From Colias croceus (taxonomy: Eukaryota; Arthropoda; Insecta; Lepidoptera; Pieridae): 64,000 nt of DNA. The notes beneath the pieces were generated by a model. That model did no database searches, was not told the origin of the DNA, and was given only the letters and a program-made list of their open reading frames with translations. The DNA lies in NCBI RefSeq assembly GCF_905220415.1, contig NC_059564.1, positions 2,678,501 through 2,742,500 of the forward strand, written 5' to 3'. Below are positions 36,101 through 47,196 of the stretch, in pieces; positions within the stretch are counted from its first letter, which is position 1, and each line of letters starts with the position of its first letter. The position numbers and the translations under genes were made by a program.

Positions 36101-37644
36101 ACTGGTAAAATTTTATAGATATGTGTTTACAGAAACATTTATAGCTATGTGTTACAAGAATATGGCTAATAATATCTATAAATATTGCAGGACTCCCGCG
36201 TAGTGTACGGTGGGGGTGCTGCGGAGGTGTCCTGCTCGTTGGCAGTGGGCCGAGCTGCTGACAAGCTGTCTTCCCTGGACCAATACGCGTATAGAGCATT
36301 TGCTGATGCCCTAGAGGCTATTCCGATGGCTCTCGCTGAGAATAGGTGAGTTTTATTGTGTAAAATATATTTATTGCGTATATGTGGTTGTGTGTTGAAA
36401 CATTTTTGTGGTTTGAGCATAAGATAGCCAAACATACGAAACATCACTGTATTATAAAGAGCAATTAACAATCTTTATAATAAAGAGCAATAATCAATTT
36501 ATTAGACTTTAAATTAAATACTTATGGCCTTACTAATAAAATGTTACCCATTCGCTATGCAATGGATTAGTCATTGCAATAACCTGTCTTGTTTTTATGA
36601 TTGACGTTTCACGTGAGCAAGAGCAGGACACAGCTATTGTATAAAATGGTAGAAATTTATCCATTGTTTAACTTTTTATTAGTAAGGCCGTTATATTTTT
36701 TTTATTTGAAGCAATAGAAAGTAAAAGTCGCCGTTTTATCCCGTCTTAGAATTTTATAAAACATAAATCTTTTGTTTAGTGTAGATTAACTCTTGCATTT
36801 AATGTTATATAGAGAAATTACATAATAAATAAAATGTATTCTATTCTAGCGGTCTATCGCCCATCGACACGCTGTCGCACGTGAAAGCGCGCCAAGCGGC
36901 TGAGAACAACAGCAATCTAGGTGTCGACTGTATGGGATTGGGTAAATATTATTGTTTTTTTTATAGATTGTATAGGTTTTTGTTTAAATAATATCGCCTT
37001 GTATATGTATATGTCGTGGCCATATAGTAGATTTGCTCACTTCATGAAATGATCGCATTGATGTGGGCAACACAGTTCGACCAGATCGTTAAATCGTCAA
37101 TGTTTTAGGATTTTGTCATCCACATTTGGCCAGATCGTATAAAATATAGGGAGTCGATAAAATATTTAAAAAATTCGGAATATTAAAAGAATTTGCTTCT
37201 AATAAAAATTCTAATTGGGAATTAAGATGTTCCGAGCCGCCATTAAGTTTGAATCGTATTGTAGCTAGTGGTATATTTGAAGTGAAACTTCTTTATCGGG
37301 GTTGGAAAAAAATTTAGTGTAACATTTTTTCGTTACGCGCCATCTTTTTCTTTCCCTACCACGCGTGATTCTACGTATTTCTGTAAAGTTGCATAAAGTA
37401 AATTATTTTTTTTTAAATAAGGTCATAAAGAAGTTTCACTTCTTACGTGTGTACACTAGTACACGCACACATTTTTTTTTTGTTATTTATATATTATCTC
37501 TCCACAGATTCCAATGACATGAAAGCACTGAACGTGATCGAATCTTTACACTCAAAGAAGCAGCAGATCGCCTTAGCGACGCAACTCGTCAAGATGATAC
37601 TTAAGATTGACGATGTACGCTCGCCCACGGATAATATGGAATAA
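27102..37644 (+). CDS. CCT5: T-complex protein 1 subunit epsilon (CCT5)
   Basis: One of eight subunits of the cytosolic chaperonin CCT/TRiC, which folds actin, tubulin and other proteins using ATP. Exons: 27102-27209, 30298-30532, 31544-31776, 32242-32400, 33325-33471, 34126-34333, 34675-34829, 36191-36345, 36850-36941 and 37508-37644. All are GT-AG with consistent phases, giving 542 aa against about 541 in vertebrates. Seen: N-terminal TVAFDEFGRPF, the SLGPRGLDKMM nucleotide-site region, the catalytic GDGTTGVVVLAG motif spanning exons 2-3, apical-domain ILTCPFEPPKPKTKHKL and CQWGFDDEANHLLL, the GGRIVPRF motif, the VVYGGGAAE equatorial motif, and a C-terminal MILKIDDVRSP. Introns hold several transposons. 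No coding defect was seen. Confidence 0.98.
27835..30067. mobile_element. Possible DNA transposon in CCT5 intron 1
   Basis: The two ends are 13-bp perfect inverted repeats, CCCAGCAAGCACA at 27835 and TGTGCTTGCTGGG ending 30067. The 2.2-kb interior is AT-rich, with many imperfect TTATAA-type palindromes and no protein. A second inverted-repeat pair lies inside it (28739-28773 and 29212-29246, with AATAGGCAAC/GTTGCCTATT), suggesting a nested smaller element. I could not find a clear target duplication, so the boundaries are provisional. Confidence 0.45.
30801..31360. repeat. Large hairpin (foldback MITE) in CCT5 intron 2
   Basis: Two arms of about 190 bp are near-perfect inverse copies. The left contains AGTACCCTAAAGCGTCACAT and the right ATGTGACGCTTTAGGGTACT; outer ends GACCCGCCGCCATTTT and AAAATGGCGGCGGG also pair. 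A further inner stem (GAAGAAAGTAGGTA / TACCTACTTTCTTC) lies near the centre. The whole 560 bp could fold into one long hairpin. Confidence 0.8.
32478..32549. repeat. Perfect 33-bp inverted repeat in CCT5 intron 4
   Basis: Left arm 32478-32510 begins AACAAGGGATGTTTTTAGCA. Right arm 32517-32549 is its exact complement, and the loop is 6 nt. No other copy was noticed in the window. Confidence 0.9.
32592..32893 (+). mobile_element. tRNA-derived SINE in CCT5 intron 4
   Basis: The 5' part has a Pol III A box (TGGCTCAGTGG, 32596-32606) and B box (GGTTCGAGACC, 32639-32649). A body follows containing GGAAAACATCGTGAGGAAAC and CCCAGCAGTGGGAACGTAT, then a GATGATGAATGATGA tail. A 3' fragment of the same family is at 42304-42380. 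Confidence 0.85.
33143..33305 (-). repeat. Family E element next to the CCT5 exon 5 acceptor
   Basis: Minus-oriented family E copy. Its TTAAGCTATTGCATAGC end lies at 33305, leaving only 19 bp before exon 5 at 33325. The intron's pyrimidine tract (TCTATCATTTCCAG) is therefore immediately outside the element, and the branch point may lie within it. Confidence 0.75.
34866..35032 (+). repeat. Family E element in CCT5 intron 7
   Basis: Starts TTAAGCTATTGCATAGCTTC and ends GTGCCACACGTCG followed by a run of T. It is a complete copy in the orientation that puts the T-run at the 3' end. Confidence 0.75.
35167..35372 (-). repeat. Dispersed short repeat, family A, in CCT5 intron 7
   Basis: Minus-strand copy. 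It ends at CTAGCTTTCCGCTCGCGTTT (near 35372) and includes a TGTGTGTGTGTGTTTG microsatellite and CCCGGAAATCCCACGGGAAC. Confidence 0.72.
35576..35943 (+). repeat. 24-bp minisatellite in CCT5 intron 7
   Basis: About 15 tandem copies of a 24-bp unit of the form TTGAGCTTTTATAAAATTGC, with single-base variants (CTCTAT, CCCTGT, CTCTGT). Because 24 is a multiple of three, the array is open in one frame and would encode a repeating LLSFYKIA-type octapeptide. This is an array artefact, not a gene. Confidence 0.9.
37279..37442. repeat. MITE-like repeat, family I, in CCT5 intron 9
   Basis: 18-bp perfect inverted arms GAAGTGAAACTTCTTTAT and ATAAAGAAGTTTCACTTC bound an AT-rich interior. It lies 65 bp upstream of the last CCT5 exon. 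Confidence 0.75.
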
Positions 37645-39375
37645 ATAATTATTTTATAACCTAAAGAGTTGTTTAAATATCAGACGTATGAATAATTATA
37701 CTTTGGATTGGCTCGGTTGTATGGAATTGTGACCATTTTTAACACTAACCCATTGAGCCCCGAGCGACCCGCTCGGGCCACGACACAATAGATTTGTGAT
37801 TATGAATAAGAAAGGCATGTAAATGCTGTCTTTTATGTTGAAAAATGGTTGTATAAAACTTTTGATAATTAGTTTTTAGCAATCAAATGCTTTGTAAACG
37901 AGAAATTTAAAAAAATCGAACCCGTGTCTTTCGCCGTATCGGGGCGAAAATTTCTCATTTCATATAAGAAGAAGGATTTTTCATTGTATAATTTTCTTAT
38001 AGTATGGTGTTTTTAAGAAAAACTCGATTGGTTTAATATTCGTGGGAAGTATGTAAGGTTCCAATAGCTGGCGCTAGTAACACTGATGAAGGGGAAAGGT
38101 TATTTTTTTATTTATAATAAAATATAACCTCTTTTGATACAACTATGGTTTTTTTTGGAAGATGTAACTGGCTTTATGGAATTGTCTATGCCTGGATTCA
38201 AACGTTCTGAATTTAAATTCTGAATGCAAGGGGTAATTTTTTTTTATGAATGTCCAAGGTGTTTGTTATTCAATAAAATCGGTAATAATATCTTCAAAAT
38301 GACTAAAATGTTGTATTTCTAGTTTTACTTAACATGTTATGTCACATACTTAGATGTACTGCGTATTATTTTATGTTTAATTTAATTATAATAAAAATAT
38401 TTTAAACCAAGTATTGTTTTGCAATTTAACCTGACTAATGGCAGATTTTTCATTGGTCATCGAAATATCAGTGCTTTAAAAAAAACAAATAATTTTTAAA
38501 CAATTTTTGCACAAAACTAAATACCCGCATAAGACAGTATAGGAATGTTAAATTCGTAAAATGCAATATAATAATATTTTGTGGTACTTGGCACCATTTA
38601 AATTTTTTATGACTGCTTGCATTTTTATATTAAGTTTGTGCATTTATGCAATGAATGGTGCGATTTGAACAAAGCCTTGAAGTGAATGCTTTATTGTCTT
38701 AATAAATTAATTAAATACTCGCCTGTGTTTTATTTCTTTACACTACTAGATATGCAACTAATACTGCTGTTCTTGAATTCAAATTTTGAATTGTTATAAA
38801 TTATAATCTACTAGCTGCGCCTGTTGGTCTTATCGTGATTATGTATAGCTTTCCTCGATAAATGGGCTATCCAACACCGAAATAATTTGTGACATGTGTA
38901 TAGGGTTTTGGTATGTGCTTGGTTGTCGTAAATAAAAACAGTCTTGTAAAAATATGTCATATCATTTTTATTACTTATGAATTATTATAGAACAACTAAC
39001 TAGATACATATAATTAGTTATCTATTTTAAGTTTAGATATTTGATGACAACTGTAAAATTTAAATGTAATGCTGAATGCATACTAGTCACAAAAAAAGTA
39101 AAGATCGGCAAAAGCGGTAGAACAAAAAATTGCTAAATGGTTAATATTTTTAAATTATCTATTTTACTAGTACTGAAATTTTTAATTTCTCACAGTTTTT
39201 ATAGTTCAGATAAAACATACATTCCACTTTCACTGCAATCAATAGAACTTGAGCCATTTACAGCATTCTTTCTTCTTCACAATGTTTTCCCGAATCCAAC
39301 AATACAATATATTCAAACACCATGTTTAACGAGCGACAGCCTTCATTCTGAAGACTTCCTCGCTCGTTTCCTTCG
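37645..39375. other. Convergent 3' region between CCT5 and Arp6
   Basis: Holds the CCT5 and Arp6 3' untranslated regions. Half of a family H MITE lies at 37746-37795 (CCCATTGAGCCCC, then ACGACACAATAGATTT). A truncated family B repeat lies at 38813-38890 (CTGTTGGTCTTATCGTGATT). Several AATAAA motifs occur on both strands; the true cleavage sites cannot be chosen by eye. No other gene. Confidence 0.5.
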
Positions 39376-40805
39376 TTATATATCGAATCTTTCAAACGCC
39401 AACGACTTCCCTTCCTCCTCATATTCCTCTTTCGTCATACAAAATGAATAGAAATCGGGATCTCGGAACAATAACTTTCCCCCCTCCCACGCGTAAGTAA
39501 CAGGATTCTCCCCAATACGAACATTTACGTTAAAATGGTCCAACGCAAATGCACGCACTTCATTATACACCCTATCTCTAAAACCAGGGAATAACGTATT
39601 GCCTCCAAACAGAATTATATTTTCGAGCAAACTTTCCTTATTTTCTTCTGGACATGCATCTATAGAGTGCATAATAGCTTCTGATATTCCCATTTGAGGT
39701 ATACCAACATCTGAAGGATGAAATAACAGTTCAGGAATACTGAATCGTTCATTGTTTAGCCGTAATGTTTGTTGTTCTAAGTCCTCGTCAGGTTTTACGA
39801 CATCTCGGAGATAACCCCTCCGTAGAGTTGTATAATCAGGAAGTACATAATCTCTTACTATTGTATTTTCTGGAGCTGAAACAATTAATAGTTTTTAATA
39901 TATCACAGCTTTACTACTACTAAGCTTAGCTTTACATGATACTATGAACATTTTAGATGTAAGGTACTGAAAAATTAAAGTTGTTCAGGTGTAGGGTCCA
40001 TGATAAATATCAATATTAAGACTTAAAAAATGAGAGAAGAAAATTACAAAACAGTTTAAACTAAATTTACTGTCATAACATTCACTTGTTACACAGTACA
40101 TACACTATTACCTACATATTTACCTTTCTTTCTTGCTATCTCCATATCTCCCATGAAATCCTGTGACACAAAACATGAGTCTTCTTTAACTTGGTTTATA
40201 ACAAACCCTTCTTCCATTACATTCAACTGACGATATGACAAAATCTCTTTTAGATGATTTGTAAGAACTTTACCACCAACATCTATGCGTCTTATACCTT
40301 CCTTACACTTCTTGCCTTTTATATAAGGAACTATATATGTATTACTATAGCCAGAATCAACAACAACTGTACTTTCATTATTATGAAACTTTCTGTAATG
40401 ATATTCAGCTAAATCAGTCGAATTTATACGCAATAGCGACTGGCATTCATACTCCTCGAAAAATATTTCAGTCATTGCCTCTTGTATAGAATAGAAATTG
40501 AATAAAGGTTCTGTAAGTATGAGAGGTGTTTCACTAAAATTAACTGGACAGCATTCTTTACTGAACATGTAATCCCAAACGTTTTTTTGCGTGTCCCAAT
40601 TGATGAGGAAGCCTTTTTGAAATGGAAGAATGTAAAATAGTCCAGAGGCATCACGACATTCCTCGATTTGTGATCCGATAAAGGGTCTCCGTCGTTCAGA
40701 CTTTGCTTTCATGATACAGTTAGGTACGATTTTTGGTTCCATCGAAGACAGACCAACCTTAGCTGTGTAAGCTCCATTGTCCAAGATGTAACACGCTTCA
40801 CTCAT
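39376..40805 (-). CDS. Arp6: Actin-related protein 6
   Basis: Nuclear actin-related protein. In other eukaryotes it is a subunit of the SWR1/SRCAP-type remodeller that exchanges histone H2A.Z, and it is linked to HP1 heterochromatin. Two exons, 40805-40124 and 39875-39376 on the minus strand, with clean splice sites (AAAG|GTAAAT and TTTCAG|CTCC), give 393 aa; human ARP6 is about 396. Seen: N-terminal phosphate-loop-like ILDNGAYTAKVG, SGLFYILPFQKGFLINWD, VVVDSGYSNTYIVPY, the GGKVLTNHLKEILSYRQLNV block typical of Arp6, and C-terminal ILFGGNTLFPGFRDRVYNE and YAWEGGK. The ATG at 40805 is chosen because upstream in-frame sequence has only a GTG and this ATG matches family N-termini. Confidence 0.96.
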
Positions 40806-41640
40806 CTTTTTGGTTACCGGCACAAACAGTAGGTACCTATGTGATTATTATGAATGTGGTTTGTTTTTCTGTATTAGATAGGTCGTAATTACATTCACAT
40901 ACTTTTTAGTCAATGCGTTATGCGATATATAATATTCTTAATAATAAGTAATCCACTCTAAAGAGATTTTCTCTAATCTTATTCACTGCTAGAAATCACA
41001 AAACACAAAATAAATAAAAGCATAATGTCAAAGTCAACCTATAATATAATACTTGCTCTGTGAAAGTCAAACTTTGCAATTGCAACCATAGAGTATTGCA
41101 ACTAGAAATTACAATGATGAATGACATAAGCACAGACTACAGCTACAGAGCAAGTAATATGATATAAGCCATGGAACTATAGTCATACTGGAACCCAAAC
41201 TCCTAAGAATAAATAAAAAACTGATAGAATGACCGCAAGTAACCCCTGTTTTCCCCATAGGGTAGCCAGTGTGATTGTAAATTTTTCCCCTATTGACGTG
41301 CATTAAAAATCGACTGTCAGTATAATAGGTCTATATGACAAAAATCATTAATAAAATCCACTAAAAAAATGAAATTTAAACGAGATTCATGCAAGTTTGC
41401 TTTTCCATTGAAATAACAAAGGTTTACAACTTTTAAAATGGATTGCTTATCGAGCACGCTCATAATTTTTTTCCCATATTTTGAATTATGTTATGAAAAT
41501 CGTTGCGCGGCAGCCCCAATTCTAGGTGTCAAATAATGTTAACTGCAAAATGGCGGATGTTTATATTCATTTCGTGAGTTTGTTCTTGTATTTTGGAATT
41601 ATTCTGAGCCAAAATTAATAGAAATGATTGTAAATATATT
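40806..41640. other. Region upstream of Arp6
   Basis: Presumed Arp6 promoter plus AT-rich DNA. ACAGAGCAAGTAATAT at 41145-41160 reappears inverted at 43283-43298. The nearby CATGGAACTATAGTCATACTGGAACCC region has an inverted relative at about 43068-43100. This hints at a larger inverted-repeat element between them. No other gene. Confidence 0.4.
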
Positions 41641-42243
41641 ATGCGCGGTTGCAAAAGTGAGTGGCAGCCAGGATGTGATATTATATTTCATTCGTAAGTA
41701 CAAAAAACCATCCATAAACTACGCTTCATGTAAAATTGTAGTTTAGTAATATTTCTACTTTAATTGTTGTTAAATCTGGAATAATAGATCGAAGTTGTGA
41801 TTATAATGTTAATTTCGATTAGGTTTTTTCCATTTAACATCGTTATTTGCTTATTATTAAATGTTTCATGATTGTAGTAAATATTAGACTAGGGTGTCCA
41901 TACTTTATAAAATTGTGTATATAATATATTTCGGTACGGTATTTTAAATGAGGTAAAATAAAAGGAGAAGTCTTTCTCCACTGGCTACGTCTTAATTGGC
42001 GTGACAGTTAATGGTATAAAAACGTTGTTTACTACTTTTATATAATGATATATTGTAAAATCAAAAACTCAAAGTACATAATATATAGTACCTACCTACT
42101 GAAATAGAAGCACTAGACAACAGCACAAATTTTGTGTTTTCTGTATCTAAATGACATTTTTTTATATTTTGCAAATAATCTTCTTTTCTCTTTACAGGTT
42201 TCCGTCCAATCTAGCGGAACGTAATACATGGCTAAATAGCTAA
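41641..42243 (+). pseudogene. THAP-like two-exon fragment, broken
   Basis: A short frame from an ATG at 41641 runs to a donor CATTC|GTAAGT (41693/41694). It joins in phase to an acceptor TTTACAG|G (exon from 42198), and a stop follows at 42241. The product is only about 32 residues and contains IIFHSFPSNLAERNTWL. This matches the FHxFP...R..W spacing near the start of THAP zinc fingers, with one Cys in the expected place. The rest of the domain is absent. THAP domains occur in cellular factors and P-element-type transposases. I call it a remnant; the match is short. Confidence 0.35.
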
Positions 42244-42303
42244 ATATAGTAGAATTAAAAATATCCTGTTTTGAAAAAGCGAAGATATTATACAACATTC
42301 ATT

Positions 42304-42600
42304 TTAAACCCGCACTTGGACAGTGCGGTGGATGTGGCCTGTAACCTCATAGGAGGCCATGTCCCAGCAGTGGGAACGTAATATATACGTCACGGGAAAT
42401 AAAATGTATGGGAGGGTTTAAAGTTACATTTTAAGATATTTCTTGTTATATTAAAAAAAGTTATTATTGTTATTTTACTCATTAGGTACGTAAAGTTTCA
42501 TATCGATATCAGTTTAAAGTTTTTTGATACCTGCAATAGTTACGGAATAATCACCTGTGTAATCGTTAAGTGTGCACTTAACGATTACACCCTGAATATA
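42304..42600 (+). repeat. SINE 3' fragment and a palindrome-containing repeat
   Basis: 42304-42380 is the 3' part of the tRNA-type SINE seen at 32592 (ACCCGCACTTGGACAGTG, then CCCAGCAGTGGGAACGTA). About 42480-42600 matches the core of the foldback element (about 4100-4210) over roughly 110 bp. It includes a perfect 16-bp palindrome (42557-42572 with 42575-42590). Confidence 0.7.
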
Positions 42601-43754
42601 GCATATATTTTGTTTTTTATTGTATGATAGGGAAGCGCAAGACCACGATCTCATATTTCAAGTACTCTTAAAACTATTTAAATACTAAAGGCCCTAAAGG
42701 GTATGGAATAATAAAAATATTTTCAGTGAACCGATTTCGTTATTTTTTATTGTTATTGTATCTTATAATTTGCAAATTTGTAAAGGCAGTTGGCATTGTA
42801 ATGATAAATAAATATTATTAAATTACATTGATCTTTTACTTCATTAATTCTTAAATCTAGTATTACAGTAAAATTTTAATACGAATAAAATTGATGTATC
42901 CATAATCTTTTCCTTAATATCCTGAATTTTTTATCTTTATACTCACCCCACGGAAATATAGCTATACTATATATATTTCCATGACTCATCCTAGCTAGAA
43001 AGAGACGGAGGGGAAACGATAATTTTCAAGGTCAAATTTCTTGACTGCACTTTTTCTTTGGGAGTGTGGGTTCCAGTATGTATATAGTTCCGTGGATATA
43101 AGCACATTATATGTCAAATAAATAGATAATAATAATTATTAAGGATTACACACAATTTTAACCATTACAAATTTAATCATTCAACAGCATTTCATCGTTT
43201 TTAGTTTCACCAAACGTAAAACGTCACATGGCCGCAAGGTCGAAGAATAAACTACCTGCAATAGGTACTTGGTAGCCTTCCTATATTACTTGCTCTGTGG
43301 TAGCCTTCTGAATCCATAATATTGCATGTTTTGGTAGTTAATACCATACTTTCAAATTTGAAACCATTCTTATTTATGTAGTGTGAACTAATAAGGGTTT
43401 TGTTGCTATTATAATATATTAAATTTTTTATCGATAAGAATGATATCTATAGGATTTGGTTTATTCATGTAGAAACACTTATTTTCTACTAGGTGAATAA
43501 ATAAAACACATACATGATCTTCTAAATCATAATTTATTAAACATAATATACATTGTTCTAGCTTAACCTAAATACAACAGGAAATGTAGCTGCATCAATC
43601 TGAAAGGAAACAAAAAATAAATCAATAATAGTACCTATCTTAACAAATTGGTTTTTATTTGATTAGATTTTTGGGGAGTGGCTGGGGAGTGGATATGGCC
43701 ACAATTGAATGCAATTTGTCTTGTTTTCCCACAGAATAGTTGAACTGTGCCAAC

Positions 43755-43841
43755 TTAATAACTCAGCCCCCGGAATCATAGACACAATAGAAAATCTATT
43801 GTGTCGTGGTCCGATCGGTCCCTTGGGGCTCAATGGGTTAA
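43755..43841. mobile_element. Palindromic MITE, family H (best copy)
   Basis: 87 bp from TTAATAACTCAGCCCCCGG to GGGGCTCAATGGGTTAA, with a central stem GACACAATAGA/TCTATTGTGTC. The ends are imperfect inverted repeats. Further copies lie at 8637 and 11807 and half a copy at 37746. Confidence 0.8.
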
Positions 43842-43847
43842 TTTGAC

Positions 43848-43975
43848 TGCCTCCTCGGTGCAGTGGTTGACGGTCTAGAACCTCCTTGTCCCTAAGAAAA
43901 TTATTGATCAGTGAAACAGATGTATGCATAATACATCTGCCTCTAACTCCACTTGGGGACATAGGACTACACTTC
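43848..43975 (+). mobile_element. tRNA-derived SINE, internally deleted
   Basis: Flanked by AATTTGAC (43840-43847 and 43976-43983). It shares CTCCTCGGTGCAGTGGTTGA and the GATCAGTGAAACAGAT...CATCTGCC body with the SINE at 54470. It lacks most of the tRNA-like B-box part. It is inserted directly beside the family H MITE. Confidence 0.8.
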
Positions 43976-44347
43976 AATTTGACATCTAATTGTATGTGCG
44001 TTAATGTGCTGTTTTCTAATATTTATGGTTTATTTCTCAAAAAGTGTAAAAGACTTAGTTTTGTGCCCACATTTTCTTACTGAATTATCCAAAATTATCT
44101 TGTGAACAAGCATATTATCAATTACTTAAACTTTATTTTTAAAAAAAGCTTTGTAAATTTTTAAAATAAATAATTACTAGCAAGTGCTGGGGTATCCAAA
44201 GATACATTTAAAGAGGTAAAGAGTCAGCATTGTCTGCTACGGTGATATTATATAAAATATTATATTTAATAAGTCAAACAAACATACTAATTTCGTTTAT
44301 TCTCATTCAAAAATCAATTTGAGACATTGATGCATTATACTTACAAA

Positions 44348-44761
44348 TTAAGCCTTCTTAAGCAGTTGGTGGCGGGTGATGAGGAAGGGAGCTCCAAGAC
44401 CGGATCCAATGAAGACGGTGAACAAAGCGGTCAGCTTGTATCGGTTGTTAATGTCGAATGGCAGATTCTAAGACAAAAATAAAAAGTAAAAATTTTAGGT
44501 TATTAAAAAGTTGACTGACAAAATTGGTTCGAAATATGAAATATATTTAACGATAGGTCTAATGAATGGCATTTAATTGATTGTCTAATTAATTATTAGA
44601 CTGTATAAAACAAAAAATAAACAAGACAAATGACGATTATGTAATATTTTGAATTTAGAACTTACCTCGCCAGGGACACCTCCATGAGAATGGTTGCGGA
44701 CAAAGTTGGTCATTACATTCCTACCAAGACGGTTAGCAACACGAGATAATGGAGCCTGCAT
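44348..44761 (-). CDS. COX7C: Cytochrome c oxidase subunit 7C
   Basis: Small nuclear-encoded subunit of respiratory complex IV in the inner mitochondrial membrane. Exons 44761-44666 and 44467-44348 on the minus strand join in phase 0 to give 71 aa; mammalian COX7C precursors are about 63. The N-terminal 20-25 residues are basic and lack acidic residues (MQAPLSRVANRLGRN), as expected for a mitochondrial presequence. The mature part has HSHGGVPGE, then NLPFDINNRYKLT. A single membrane helix follows (LFTVFIGSGLGAPFL) and the C-terminal ITRHQLLKKA typical of the family. A diverged second copy lies 2.4 kb upstream on the same strand with the intron at the same place. Confidence 0.93.
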
Positions 44762-45397
44762 TTTTATAGATTTACTGCCGTGAAGGTTTAACACACAACT
44801 TGGATCGAAATCAAATTTTCTATCTGCGTTCTGGACAAGAACTTTTTTTCTGAGAAACTACCATTGCGTTCAAAATTCTTTAACTCATGGTAGTTTTGGT
44901 TTCTATTAAAAACTTGAACGCATCCAAATGTAAAAGAAGCCGCGTGGACAAACAAATGAAACTAAACAATTTAATTTTTACTTTTTATTTACTTTGAGAA
45001 ATTATATACATAATACTAAATAAGGATTTCTAATATATGTAAGTGTGCTGCACAGGTACCTGGAAAGAAAGTGAATAAAAATCATCAAAAGAATAATTAC
45101 TGCGAAGAAGAAACGGCAATCACATCAGTTTTAATATTTAAAATCAAAATTGGCGATCGGAAAATTACATGAAATAGGTAAAACTATGAATTTTATGTTA
45201 ATATTGCAGTTATTTACTAGTAAGTAAACCTATCAAATAAAATAATATTAACCAACAGTATTCTTAGCTAAATAAAAAGAAACTTTGACTATGTCGAGCG
45301 ATTCCAAAACCCCCGTGAATCCCCCGTCCCCGTTAATATAGTCTTTAATGACGTCACATGTTGTAGTCTTTATAACATGTTTACCACACTTATTTTT

Positions 45398-45572
45398 TTA
45401 AGCTATTGCATAGCTTCTATCGTGGGCCTTGAGCGCGGGGACCGAATCAAGAAATTCCGTAACGAAAAAACCTCACGCTCCCCACTCCGACGGGCGGAGG
45501 TGTGGCTTGAAGGCATAGCATGCGCCATGCAATAGTTTTGCCGCGGCAGTCCCCGAGTGCCACACGTCGTTT
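45398..45572 (+). repeat. Family E element
   Basis: Starts TTAAGCTATTGCATAGCTTC and ends GTGCCACACGTCGTTTTT. It lies between the two COX7C genes. Confidence 0.75.
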
Positions 45573-46905
45573 TTAGTAATATAATTAATAATAAAAGATA
45601 AAGGTGTGATAAACTGTAAACATAAAACAGGCAACATTTACTATCTAACTACTACAACATCCTATGAACAATGGATCATAAAATTCATACATTAAATTGT
45701 ATGCTAGCTCAAGGTTTATCTCCAACAGCATATTGGGTTTGTTCTATGTAATTTTAAAACCAGATAAAATAAAAGTTGGAAATAATAACTAAAAATACAC
45801 AACCCATAAGTTGCGACTTTGTTTACATGGACCAAGATAGTAGGTAAAAAAAATTCATCACAATCCGTTCAGCCGGTTTATTGTGATCAAATAATCAATC
45901 TCAACTTGATTGTAGAATTATAGCGTGATGAGAAAGAATTTAAGTATTATCGTATCAATTTACTACGGACTGTCTGTTTTTAATATTGAAATAACCGATT
46001 TTTACTAAGTATTTCTCAAGTCAAAGTCTTAGTGTAAAAAGTAGAATAAATAGGTAATGATAAAAGGTGCTAAAAAAAACGGTTAGAAAACTTAATTATT
46101 GTTTCCTTATACGTGTTGGATCCGAATTGAATAGAGTACGAACTATATCGATTTTTCTTAGAGGACAAAAAGGTCAGACTGCCTAAAGATTGCATTTATA
46201 CACGCCATAACGTTTGTATCGTAGTATTAATTAATTACAGTACAGCTATTAGAGTATGTAATTGCTATGTTTATACTTTATACGATAAAGTACCTATTAT
46301 TGGCAAGTATAATATTTAGGTAGGTCAGTCCGTTCAACCGAGTCTGCTTGATTATAATAACTCTTGTGGAGTGGCAACGATGTTTGTATCTTTGAATCTA
46401 GCCAAAGAAATTTTACTTCTGACACGTATACTCGTGCGTTCTTTTTTAGTTTTATCGCGGTTCAACCTAGTCTTCATCCTGATTCACCAGGATTAGCGAC
46501 TAGATAGTAAATTTAGAGAATGGATTTTGCGGTAAAATTAAATCTATTTTTGAAGTTTCTGAATTCGGCAAAGTAAGTTAGGATACAATTAAAAGCTATG
46601 ATACAATAAAACATAACGACCCAATATACGATGAAGTTATTACTATGTCAACCAATTAACGTAATGGAAGTGAATACCTATAGTTAGACGCAAACATGTC
46701 AACAAGGATAAAAATACATTTTCCTTATAATTGAGCATCATATTGAGTCATCAAATAAAGCTTGGGTATTTCAGTTTTATGCCTATTGAGTGAGACTTGT
46801 ATGAACCTAGCTTTTTCCCGTGTCTGCTTTTATTTGGTATATTATTGTTTTCAAATGTTTTTTGTGTCCAAACATTGTTATTGAGTTATTGTGTTGAATA
46901 TTTGT
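45573..46905. other. AT-rich DNA between the COX7C copies
   Basis: No gene is recognised. A partial family I repeat lies at about 46385-46440 (TTTGAATCTAGCCAAAGAAA). Confidence 0.4.
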
Positions 46906-46909
46906 TTAT

Positions 46910-47110
46910 TGAGCTTTCCGCCCACGGCTTCGTACGCATAAACAAATGAAACTCTGCTTAGTTCCCATTCATGTGGGATTTCGGGTATAAAACCAGTTCT
47001 TAATAAAACTATCTTTGTAGCAAATTTAACCGAAATCAGTTCGGTAGTTAAGGCGTGAAGAAAAGACCGACAGAGCGATACCTAGATCGAATTACTTTCG
47101 CGATATTAAT
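46910..47110 (+). repeat. Diverged family A repeat
   Basis: Begins GAGCTTTCCGCCCACGGCTT, retains TCATGTGGGATTTCGGGTAT and ends TTACTTTCGCGATATTAATA. It lies about 90 bp beyond the stop of the second COX7C-like gene. Confidence 0.65.
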
Positions 47111-47196
47111 ATTAATTAGGGGTTGCCGCACTTCTCTGTAGCTGTTTTTGGTTTGAAAAGAACATGAATGCTATAAAAAAAAGTAATAACTTACTC

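Larger units (their letters stand above)
42601..44340. other. AT-rich intergenic DNA with small transposons
   Basis: Apart from the MITE and SINE listed separately, this stretch has no recognised gene. An inverted relative of the 41145-41200 sequence lies at about 43065-43110. Confidence 0.4.

Noticed and set aside
40806..40823. Upstream GTG start for Arp6
   Set aside because: A GTG start would add six residues not seen in the family; the ATG at 40805 matches known N-termini.
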